Below are positions 23,591 to 33,976 of a stretch of 64,000 bases of DNA, piece after piece. The position numbers and the translations under genes are program-made. The notes beneath the pieces were generated by a model. It was not told the origin of the DNA. It was given only the letters and a program-made list of their open reading frames with translations, and did not search any database. Position 1 is the stretch's first letter. Each line of letters starts with the position of its first letter. The DNA is from Epiperipatus broadwayi (lineage: Eukaryota > Onychophora > Udeonychophora > Euonychophora > Peripatidae), in assembly GCA_028023455.1 (NCBI GenBank), contig JAQFVV010006274.1, positions 3,596,001-3,660,000 on the forward strand. The letters are read 5' to 3'.

Positions 23591-26577
23591 ATAACAGTAC
23601 TGTTCACTATCCTCTGTAGCTATCTATTGTAAGCTTAAATAATCAGTGGGCATTGATGTCTGTTGATTAATTAAGTTTAGAGTAAAAAAACTGTTCCTGG
23701 AAATTTGTGTAAGTTGTTTTTTTTCCTTGAAAAAGGTTCATTGGGTTAAGATGATTTACCTGTTTTTCTGCTTTTACAAAAAGTGATAGAAAGTGATAAT
23801 TTAACATTTTTATTTAGTATTTGTTTTTAATTGATATAAAATTCTGAGACATTAACTACAAGTTTGTGATTTTAAAAAAAATGTTAAAACAATTTACATT
23901 AAAATTTGTTTCTCTTCTATTTGCCTTTATATATATATAAATAAATTTATACTCTGCATGTGTTTATATATATCGTAACAGACTGACGACCCACCCTCAT
24001 CCATCTACCTAAATCCACCCCACTGCATACACTGAAACACGAATCCGGCCGTCCATAAAAAATTGGAAAGATCCAGCAACACTACAGCCAAAATGGATCT
24101 TTACTACCATTCAACCCCCATTCATTTGGTAATACACACAGGATCCACCCAATTTTTATGTCACTCTGTTAGATTCACAGAATTCAAACCCAGTCGTAAT
24201 CTGAGTAGTTAGACTCTGTTCAGGTATAATTTATTAGTATATATCTAGTCAGTGTGGGCAATGACTTGACGTTATTGTTCATATAGTACACTTATTGGAT
24301 ACATATTACATATATGTCTCCATATCAAGAGATATGTGAATTCAGCGATATATTCTCAACAAATTATAGACAACCCTTGATGTAAAATCAATTTAAATTA
24401 ACAAATTTATTTTAACTTAATATAACACATTTAAATATATAAATATACACTTTAAAACACCATAAATATGATTCCTCCACTTCCATCTAATCTCATCCAA
24501 ACAGAAACACACAAAAAAAAAATACATAAAATAATATCATTAACTATGTATCATTCTTGGTATACATCGGCATCTACCTTTCATGCCATCATATTAAAAT
24601 AAATAATAATTTATGATCATTAATACCATCTAAACAAATGACATTATTTGTTATTTGTTGTATTTTTTTTAAAAAAAAAAAAATTAATATGGTATCATCA
24701 TATCAATATATAAATTATTATTTTATAAATATAGTTGAATTAATGGGTTCGTTTGTGACTATTATCAGTTATGAGAACTGGAATTGCCATCAGTTGATTA
24801 AATTAATTATATGTACCTATAAATAATGGTTAGTAGGTAGCTTGTTAATAAAGGGTTAATATGGGTTCTATTAATAATTAACTTTGTTACTAAATGTTAT
24901 GTCTTTAATGGGTCAAAAAGTAAGTCTTACCTTCATTTATATTCATTTCATCATAGTCTAGTCCTTCTCTTTCTTCTAACAGAACCATTTATTTTTTTTT
25001 TTATTTCAAAAATACATTTTACATCATGAAATGCTTACATCTAAATTCTTTCGGTACTTCCAGCTCAAAAAATCCAATGTGGAAGTAACAAAAAAAAAAA
25101 AAAAAATAAATAAATAAAGGAGAGAAAACCTTATATAATTTATAGCATCAGCATGTCAACCACAACAAACAAACAGTTACATATCAACATCAAATTATAA
25201 ATGATTCTGTAAACATCTTGATCAAACATGAGCATCTTCTTTAAATGTAAAAATTCATGGTAAATTGGAAATTTCAGCATCTCTTTTACTTGCTTCATTC
25301 TTCAAAGTAGTGCCTTCAATGATTTATCCATCTCCCACAAGCTGACCAAGTAGTTTGGATAATCCTTGATTTAGCAACTTTCACAATTGATATATAAAAC
25401 TTCACGTAATATTTGGTAGCCATTGTATACATATATATATATGTGATGATGGGAATTCACACCTATCGATCGTGTTAATCACCCTCTTCAAAAACCATCT
25501 GAGTTGCCTTGACCTTGCACAACAGCTTTTAGCACACCTGCATCATTCTTACACTAGTATATATATAAATTTTCTTTCTATATCAGCAATGAGCACGTTA
25601 TAGCTATATAATAAACAAAGGACGATTAAAGTCAATTTTAATGATAATAAACGTTATTAAGTCTGAATTTTCAACAGTTCTAGAATTATCAAATGCTTGA
25701 TTACGTGAATAAATATCTCTTCACATATTTTATAGCGAAAAGTTCAATATAATTATAAATAAAATAAAAATATTGGTGCCTATTATGCTTTAATCAACAG
25801 TTTATAATTTATTTACTTCTTTAATTTCCATAGTTCATATAAAAGTTCAATTCTAATGGAAGCATAGTGATATTTCTCCGTTTCAGTTTTTTTTTCTTTC
25901 TACATATTTATATCAAATTAAACAACTTACAGTTCTATGCATCCATGTTCTTTCTTTAAAATGCTGAAAACGTTTTACCAAAATACAATAGTCAAATTAT
26001 CAGAATTGCTGTCATTAACGAATATAAAAAAGAAAATCTTGCATATAACTTTCTCTATACGTTTTTAATTTTTCCAGCCATTAGAAAGAAAAAAAATAGT
26101 TGTTTGTTATTGTTATGGTTACTGCATACGTTCTATTTGATTTTATTTCCCTTCCCATTTTATAACACTAGATTATAAAATCGGTTTTTCTTTTTTCTTT
26201 CTTTACAAAACTTTCTCAACTGTTTGAAGAATATCGTTTTGTCAAAGGTTCTTTTAAATATTAATAAAATGAAATTTAGTAATAAATTTATGATTTTGTT
26301 TCAAGCATTTCCAGTTCATTAAACTACAATATAATTTTATTCATACCGTTATATATCATCAACTTACACTGTTTATAAATCAATACATCCATGTATATAT
26401 TTATGTTCAAATGCATTTAATGGTAAGGATAGGAATGAGAGTTATTGCGATCCTTACAATATATAAATGAGTTTTTCATCCTTTTGCATTTTAACATAGT
26501 AATATTTACATAAATAATGCCTATTTTGTTGTATGTTTTTAATAGTTATATAACATTTGTTGTTTTTCCTTTTTCAG
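23591..26577. other. Non-coding stretch upstream of the MNAT1 exon (intron)
   Basis: At about 23970-24370 there is a GC-richer block (GTAACAGACTGACGACCCACCC...TTCAAACCCAGTCGTAATC...) that looks like part of an LTR or other repeat, but no ends or duplication could be fixed. The remainder is AT-rich with A-runs at about 24670 and 25090. No earlier MNAT1 exon was recognised. Confidence 0.5.
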
Positions 26578-26700
26578 ATGTTCTATGATTTTCCTGCTAG
26601 CCATATTCTTGCAACACATGCTGTCAAAAGTAACCCTGTAACTAAAGCTCACATCGGAAAAAGGCCTGAACAAAAACTTTTTTCAACGGGTATTGAAATG
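26578..26700 (+). CDS. MNAT1: CDK-activating kinase assembly factor MAT1, internal exon
   Basis: A 123 nt exon (41 codons, phase 0 at both ends) preceded by a polypyrimidine tract and TTTTCAG and followed by the donor GTAAGA. The translation contains DFPASHILATHAVK and LFSTGIEM. These match the MAT1 region that follows the coiled coil (DLPVALLLAQHK in vertebrates) and the conserved TFSTGIKMG motif. MAT1 is the RING-finger subunit that assembles CDK7 and cyclin H into the CDK-activating kinase and anchors it to TFIIH in the nucleus. This exon joins in frame to the one at 50153. Exons for the N-terminal RING and coiled coil were not found and presumably lie upstream. Confidence 0.85.
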
Positions 26701-26775
26701 GTAAGATTATTAATATTTCTCTCTTCTTTTTTTTTTCATTATGTACACGCATATGTGTGTACACGTTCACATTGA

Positions 26776-28197
26776 GAAAATTATCTAACATTCTCGACAA
26801 AGTTAATATCATGATTCAATCAATTTTTGCAAAAGACTAGATAATTTTACAAATTCTAATTATTTATTTAATTAAATGAAAAAATATTATTTCCCTTTTA
26901 TTGTGTTAATTGTTATTTATATATTTAAATGTTTTGAATGTTTAACCAAGAAATATTATTGTCATAATTTGCTGAACATGCTTTCAACGTTGATGGTCAG
27001 AATCATAGCGCTTGTATTTTATTATGGGAAGCAATATGACTTTTAAATAAAATGTCAAAAGCATGCTCAGAAAATTATAACAATAATAAAAACTGCATTA
27101 CCTTTTCTTAGTTAAATGTTTAAATATATAAATTAATTAAATGAATGAAAAATGAATAAATGCTATTTACTTATAGTAATGGTTATATTCTAGAACTTGC
27201 ATATTTTTAATTTATTTTTTATATTTATCATGCTTTTAAAATATTTTTTGTTTTTAGAAACTTAAAAAAAAAAATTGTATTGGAAAAATATTTTTTTTAT
27301 TAGTGTATTAAAACAAAAAGTAGTAATAAATTATTGGGTTTGCTCTAACTGGTTTATTTCAAAATTCTATTTCCCAAAATAGTTGTAATGCAATGGAGTA
27401 TAATTGATTATTTTCATCTATCTTTTAATTAGTTTATTTTTAGAGAATTTTCAATATTTTATTTATATAAAAAATAAATAAATAATTTCATTGGCTGTTA
27501 TTAGCAATTCTTAATTTGCAATCTGCTTTTATATATATATGAATAAATATTTAGTTTTTTTTATGTCAAATTATTATTATTATTTTTATTTATTATAGTT
27601 AATATCTATTATTTGTTTCCATTACTTTAAAATTTGCTCAAAAAGATGCATTTTGGTCAATATGCATATAATGAAAAACTTGGGATAGAGAGTATATTCA
27701 TCATTAGTAGGAGGAACCATCCGGGACACTTTCAAAACTGGAATATACATATATATGCTTTTGATATCTGCTCTTAAAAAATAATAAATAGATTGATGAG
27801 TTATACAATAATTGTCTGATCTTCTGAAATTATAATTGTCTAAGAAACAGATAAGATTTTTTAATTTTTAAAATCAAAGTTAACTCAGTTTAGAATATTT
27901 CATTTTTATGAGGAGTAGATTTACAAGTAGACCTTATTCTATCCCATCTTTTTATTTGTTTGGATGATATACAAGAAGCTTTTATAGCCTTAAGGTTAAA
28001 CATTTTTAATAAAAATGGAAATGCTTAAATTAAGAACATACATGTACTCAATAAAAAATTAGAATTCATAGATTGATATAAATGTGCATAAAACTCAGCA
28101 AAGTTTAGTTATCAGAAATCAGAAGATTTTGAATTAACAAGAAAAGTTTCTTTATGGATATGATTTTGGCAAGAATAATATTGTAACTAAAACAATA
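26776..28197. other. AT-rich intron sequence
   Basis: No recognised element between the MNAT1 exon and the family B array. Confidence 0.5.
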
Positions 28198-28442
28198 TTT
28201 TAAAAGAAATTTATAATACTGTTAATTATTCATTTTTGAAAATTTGTGTATATTTGTCACTCCAGACAATTTTTAATTACATTCTTTTTTTATTTCTCTT
28301 TCTTTTTTTAAAGAAAAAAAAAAAAACTTCTACTTTAATTGTAAGTGTAGGGGATTTGAACTCAGATTTTCAAGCACCCTTCAACTATCCACGATATCTC
28401 ATACAACTGGTACTTATGACTACACACATGTAGAAAAGATAA

Positions 28443-28501
28443 ATAATCACCAATATCCATATTTCATGCTAAACCAGCACTCATCAGTTGGTCCAGATTA
28501 T
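28443..28501 (-). ncRNA. Predicted type I hammerhead ribozyme, family B
   Basis: On the minus strand: core CUGAUGA (28487 down to 28481), stem II UGCU/AGCA with loop GGUUU, GAAA (28465-28462), a short stem III region AUAUGGAU, H17 = A, and stem I CCAA/UUGG with outer helix AUAAUC/GAUUAU across an internal loop. All core bases are present. Confidence 0.7.
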
Positions 28502-28858
28502 TATCTCCCACACATATATATAATCAGTGCTCAGTTTATATTAAGATAGTGAATCTTCATACTTTAGTGGACAGACTTCAACTCACTCCAACCTCCAACT
28601 TTCCAGCCATCCATATCATTGAAACCAATATTTTAAAAGAAATTTGTAATACTGTTAATTATTCATTTTTGAAAATTTGTGTATATTTGTCACTCCAGAC
28701 AATTTTTATTACATTCTTTTTTTAAAGGAAAAAAAAATTATACTTCTACTTTAATTGTAAGTATAGGGGATTTGAACTCAGATTTTCAAGCACCCTTCAA
28801 CTATCCGCACTATCTCATACAACTGATACATATGACCACACACATGTAGAAAAGATAA

Positions 28859-28917
28859 ATAATCACCAATATCCGTATTTCATGCTAAACCAGCACTCAT
28901 CAGTTGATCCCAATTAT
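28859..28917 (-). ncRNA. Predicted type I hammerhead ribozyme, family B (stem I weakened)
   Basis: Core CUGAUGA at 28903-28897 on the minus strand, stem II UGCU/AGCA, GAAA and stem III AUACGGAU are present. Stem I reads UCAA against UUGG and the outer helix is AUAAUU against GAUUAU, so it can still pair but with G.U pairs or a mismatch. Confidence 0.6.
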
Positions 28918-29376
28918 CATCTCCCACACATGTATATAATCAGTGCTCAGTTTATATTAAGATAACAAATCTTCATACTTTAATGGACAGACTTCAATCC
29001 ACTCCAACTTTCCAGCCATCCATATCATTGAAAATCTGAGTTCAAATCCCCTATATTTACAATCAAGCTTCCAGGTTTGTGAAGAGTGCCTGGTTTTCAA
29101 ATATTTACACATCAAGCTTGTATCCTGCTCATCCTTCTTTTATGTATTTAAGTGGATAAGGTCCTATACATGAGGGATCAGAGTGACTTAGGACAACATG
29201 GGTATGGCAATAATATTGGCATCAGCATGAGATTTGGGTTTTCATCATCAGATTTTCAATGATATTGATGGCTGGAAAGTTGGAGGTTGGAGTGGATTGA
29301 AGCCTGTCCATTAAAATATGAAGATTTGCTATCATAATATAAACTGAGAACTGATTATATATATCTGTGGGAAATG

Positions 29377-29435
29377 ATAATCTGGACCAACTGATGAGTG
29401 CTGGTTTAGCATGAAATACGTATATTGGTGATTAT
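29377..29435 (+). ncRNA. Predicted type I hammerhead ribozyme, family B (best preserved)
   Basis: The outer stem I AUAAUC (29377-29382) pairs with GAUUAU (29430-29435). The inner stem I CCAA (29387-29390) pairs with UUGG (29425-29428), with an internal loop between. The core CUGAUGA is at 29391-29397. Stem II is G-UGCU/AGCA-U with loop GGUUU. GAAA is at 29413-29416. Stem III is the palindrome AUACGUAU (29416-29423). A17 is at 29424, with cleavage expected between 29424 and 29425. A stem III with no loop cannot close in cis, so activity is expected mainly in dimeric transcripts, as for newt-type and retrozyme hammerheads. Confidence 0.8.
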
Positions 29436-29854
29436 TTATCTTTTCTACATGTGTGTGGTCATGTGTATCAGTTGTATGAGATAGTGTGGATAGTTGAAGG
29501 GTGCTTGAAAATCTGAGTTCAAATCCCCTATACTTACAATTAAGCTCCCAGGTTTGTGAAGAGTGCCTGGTTTTCAAATATTTACACATCAAGCTTGTAT
29601 CCTGCCCATCCCTCTTCTATGTATTTAAATGGATAAGGACCTATACATGAGGGGTCAGAGTGACTTGAGGTCAACATGGGCATGGCAATAATATTGGCAT
29701 CAGCATGGGATTTGGGTTTTCATCATCAGACTTTCAATGATATGGATGGCTAAAAAGTTGGAGGTTGGAGTGGATTGAAGCCTGTCCATTAAAGTATGAA
29801 GATTCACTATCTTAATATAAACTGAGCACTGATTATATATATGTGTAAGAGATG

Positions 29855-29913
29855 ATAATCTGGGCCAACTGATGAGTGCTGGTTTAGCATGAAATACGTT
29901 TATTGGTGATTAT
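29855..29913 (+). ncRNA. Predicted type I hammerhead ribozyme, family B, next tandem unit
   Basis: Same layout as the ribozyme at 29377-29435, exactly 478 bp downstream: AUAAUC/GAUUAU, CCAA/UUGG, core 29869-29875, GAAA 29891-29894. Stem III reads AUACGUUU, one mismatch from the palindrome. Cleavage at both sites of a run-through transcript would release a 478 nt monomer. Confidence 0.75.
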
Positions 29914-30075
29914 TTATCTTTTCTACATGTGTGTGGTCATGTGTATCAGTTGTATGAGATAGTGTGGATAGTTGAAGGGTGCTTGAAAATCTGAGTTCAA
30001 ATCCTCTATACTTACAATTAAGCTCCCAGGTTTGTGAAGAGTGCCTGGTTTTCAAATATTTACTTCTACTTTAAT

Positions 30076-30572
30076 GAATTTGTTTGTTAAAAAAATAATA
30101 AAAAAACAAAAAGCTCATTTATAAACCCTTACTTTTTGCAAAAGATTTCTAAAGTTTTTTTTTTTGTACAAATAAATTTTTATTTTCTGAATTTTCCAGA
30201 AGTGTGAACATTGATATGTCTTTCAATCATGAATAAAACAGTACAAGTTAAAATTTTAAAAATTACGTGTTAAAATGTTTGAACCTAAATTTTAGGAAAA
30301 AAAAAATTTTTTAAACTTCTTATTACTTCAGTTATACTTTAAATAGGAAGCTAAAACATTCAACAGCTATGAAAGAAAGGATACATGCAAGTTTTCCTGT
30401 AAACCAAGATTGCAATCTGTATTTTTGATAAATGTACCATTTCGAGGGCAATTAAAACAAAATTAATAAATCAATTGTCAAATTTTAAAAATAAATAAAT
30501 TCCAATAAATCTTATTAAGAAGCTTTATTTTAAAACCATCAAAACATCATATTTCACATGCTTATACAGACT
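30076..30572. other. AT-rich intron sequence
   Basis: Nothing recognised besides A/T homopolymers. Confidence 0.5.
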
Positions 30573-30577
30573 GTTAA

Positions 30578-31115
30578 TAACAATGGCAACTCTCCATACA
30601 GTTGTGCTATCAAGTGCAAACCTTTGTAATCAATAGATTCAGGAAGGTTTGTGCATAAAATCCTTATCTAGTGTCTACTCATCCAATATCCCCAGACTAC
30701 TAGCTTGTGGCTATCATCAGTGAGGACACTTGGAATTTATGCCTATCCTGTTTATAGGATAATGGTGACTGTGGTTTTTGAAAAACCAAAGACACCAAAA
30801 TGTATAGTTGGTGAACTGAGTTCAGTTTTATATGACTATACAAGTGTATGAGTTTACATTGGAAACATTATGGTATTTTCAGGTTAGGCTCCGAGCTTTA
30901 TAGTTAACCAAGTAGGTAAAAGGTGGCTTCTGGAGGGTTGCATTATATCCTACATATAGTTCTCTCAAATTCAAGGCTCCTCACTGATGAAAATTACAAG
31001 CTAGAAACTGGAGATATTGGATGACTGGGCACTAAATAGAGATTTTATGCACAAACTTTCCTACATCCATTGATTATGAAGGTTTGCACTTCATGGCACT
31101 ACTGTATGGAGAGTT
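30578..31115. mobile_element. Family A foldback element with two defective hammerheads
   Basis: Inverted ends CAACTCTCCATACAGT...GTGC at the left and GCAC...ACTGTATGGAGAGTTG at the right. The left arm (to about 30735) is minus-oriented and the right arm plus-oriented. The minus-strand ribozyme (30686-30726) keeps CUGAUGA, a perfect stem II UAGC/GCUA and the GUC^UGGGGAU cleavage and stem I strand, but has lost the AAAC after the G of the core. The plus-strand ribozyme (about 30976-31017) keeps CUGAUGA and GAAAC but has lost the AGUCU that contains the cleavage site. Each is broken in a different place. Confidence 0.8.
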
Positions 31116-31120
31116 GTTAT

Positions 31121-33976
31121 TGTTAAGCTGTATTTTTATTTATTTATTTTATACTTATAACATGGGAAGTGATGAGATGCTTTTAACATTGTCATACTTG
31201 GGTTAATTCAGTGTGTTTCTTTTTATCAGCAGTCTTTTTGGTAAACTGTCATAATGATAAAAATTTGGAACCTTCCTGTGACAGAATGTCATATAGTGGA
31301 CTATTTCCAAAAGTACGGGAATCCTGCCCTTCCAAAAAGTGTGTGTTAATGGTCACAATATGATTGCATGCAGTTATATTTTTTTTTCATTTTTCTGTTT
31401 AATACGTTAATTAAAAAAAGAGAGAGAATAAACTGTAAATATTGTAATTAATTTTTGTATAATGATTTCTTTTTAAATAAAAAGTAAATATTAAATACAT
31501 TTTCTAGCAGACATTTTTTTTTTTTGTAAACATTTTTTGTGGGGCCCCTGAAACTGTAAATTTATCAAAAATATGAGCTTCTATTTTGGTTTATTGGAAA
31601 ACTCACATGTACCAAAGAAACCACATCATACCAAAAGTAAAATTTTCAAATTATAATTTCAAACAGTAAAATCAAATTTTTATTTTCAAATGTATACAAT
31701 CATATATTAGAAAAGTGACACAATTAATTCTAGGTGAAACTATAAAGAAATTTAATAATTTTTGAGTTTGGACCTTTTCTAAAGCTTTATCTGGCATTTT
31801 TCTCAGTGACAAAAAATGTATATCTACAAATTAACAAGATTTAATAATATATTCTATATAAACTATTTAAGAAATGAAAGTTTAAAAAATATTATTACAA
31901 AGATCCAAGAATAGTGCAATCATTTTTTTTTTATTATCCTTATATTTGATCAACATGTTTTGCAAGCTCTTTTTACAAAATAAGAAGGTTTATAAAAAGT
32001 TTATTATTTCATCTAATTTTGGTTGAAAAAATTAAATCCTATATTTTTGATGTCTGTTTTCTGTAAGTTGTACATTGAAAAGGACTAACATTGCTATGAT
32101 TTGATCATCTGGAGGCATATTTGTTTCTGCAAATGAGAAATTATCAATGACTATTGCTAATAATTTTCCAAAACCTGAAAAATGGAAAAAGTAAACATAA
32201 AAAATAATCAATAAAAAAATATTTTAAAAAATGATAAATTGGTTTTTATGGGACTAATATAATGTAAAGATAAAATAACAGCTTTTTTTCTAGGAAGCTA
32301 CTGCTGTAATTATTATCAGACTATATGTCAGGGCTGATTTCTTAGTGTACAGGGGGAAATACAAAATTGTAATCAGGTATAATCATTTAATATTTATTAT
32401 AAACAAAAAAGTATATAGTATCAAAATCTTAAAAAAAAAAATACTAAAATAATTCTGAAGTAAATAAAAGTTACGTTAGTGAGATCTTTGGCACTGTCAC
32501 AGATTTGACAATTTTTTCAAAGTTGAGTTTATATGAAGATATCCTAAACACTGATCAAGGTAGAAATCATTTAAAGAATTTTTTATTTTAAAATATTCAT
32601 GCCATAATATGCAGATTCTGTCAAATATATTGTATCAAAGCAAGGCATTTTTGGTGCTATATTTATCAAAATTGATACTTTTCTTTTGTAAATGTTCAAA
32701 TACAGTCTTTGGATTTCAAAATCCTTTTGAACTTTGATTGTTCGCATTAAATATAATTAAAATTTGAATTAAGCTTTTTTTCTATATTAATTTTTTTTTT
32801 CAACAACTTTAATTTGAAAGTTATTTTATTTGGGTTGAATTGAATCATGTCAGGAGTTATTCATAAATATTTAGCAATGCTCAAAAAATTTGTATTCCGC
32901 ATATAAATATGTATTTAACAGTATTATGAGTCACTCAAAAGCTCTTATTGAACTAAATATATCTAATAAATATCTATTTTTAACATGTAGTTCAAGATTT
33001 ACATTGTGTACTTTTGAACTAAAGTCTGAAAGCTACAAATAAAATTGACTGTTATAAAGGCAGTTTCCATGACATTGTATGTTTTAAGTTTATTTGAACA
33101 ACAAACTTGTTGATAAATAATACAAAAAATTGAATAATTATCATCTTTCTGGCATCGAGCAATAAAACTGTTAGTGCAACCAATTTCTTTCATTAATTTA
33201 TTAAAAGTTGTAATTTAATCTTTTTTCGTTCATCGTATATATTTACCACCTTTGAAAGTTTCTTTTGATATACAATTATCAAATATCATCCTGATAAATA
33301 TCAATTGTGCTGTATCCATCACATCAGTTGATTCACCAAGAAAATATTAAATATGTGCTTATGTCTTTGTGATTAATTATATCTGCACCAGTTTCATTTC
33401 AGTTTCTTGATTTTTTTTTTCTTTATTATCGATAACACCTGTTTGTTCTTTCACCCTTGTATTTTTTTTTCTTATTACTTCTAACATACATCTTCTCTCC
33501 ATATTTTATTGTATGGACTGAAATCTCTGTATTGCACTTCTCCTAAGTAGTCATGCCTCGGATCCATAAATTAAGAACTGGTAAATCCCATTTATTAAAA
33601 ACATTCCAATACTATCTAAGGGCTGCAGAAAGGAGTTTGCTATTAACTGAAAGGAGACCCTTTGATTCCTCTTGGAGGCCTTAAAGGAACCGAGCAGCGC
33701 AAATTCCTAATGTTCACTCCATACGTTCTTGTCGTTGCAGCTGTTATTACTATGTGATTATTCATATAGTATACAAACATGGATGGGCTGCTCACCAACA
33801 CGCATTAACCAGCATGGTGAGTTTATTGGCTTTTTACCTCTGAGTTTAAGATCGAGAAACACCATGGTCTTTCTTCTCAGTGCCTAATAAAGCAGAATGA
33901 ATGTTTGTGTAAATGATAAATATTTTTCCAATACATATATACAATTATGACAGACAAAAATAAAGCATGGCCCTTA
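31121..33976. other. AT-rich intron; possible LINE 5' region at the end
   Basis: Mostly AT-rich. From about 33540 to 33760 composition rises (GGGCTGCAGAAAGGAG...GAACCGAGCAGCGC), which may be 5' untranslated sequence of the following LINE or an unrelated repeat. No other feature is recognised. Confidence 0.5.

Larger units (their letters stand above)
28198..30075. mobile_element. Family B hammerhead array: two minus units, then two plus units, with 14 bp target-site duplication
   Basis: ACTTCTACTTTAAT lies at 28326-28339, directly before the minus-oriented unit (TGTAAGTGTAGGGG...), and again at 30062-30075, directly after the last plus unit. The plus part repeats with a period of 476-478 bp (CAAATCC(C/T)CTATA(T/C)TTAC at about 29045, 29521 and 29999). 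The left side is also a 433 bp tandem: flank plus left arm at 28198-28630 is repeated from 28631, carrying a third copy of the 14 bp site (28742-28755). That suggests duplication after insertion. Units carry an A-box-like TAGTTGAAGGG and the B-box GAGTTCAAATCC 14 bp downstream, a hammerhead motif and no coding sequence. Confidence 0.88.

Noticed and set aside
23970-24370. Full LTR
   Set aside because: GC-richer and repeat-like, but no TG...CA ends with matching flanking duplication could be fixed.
28859-29060. Independent second insertion marked by the extra ACTTCTACTTTAAT at 28742-28755
   Set aside because: The preceding flank (28631-28741) is also a copy of 28198-28325, so a post-insertion tandem duplication of flank plus arm explains it more simply.
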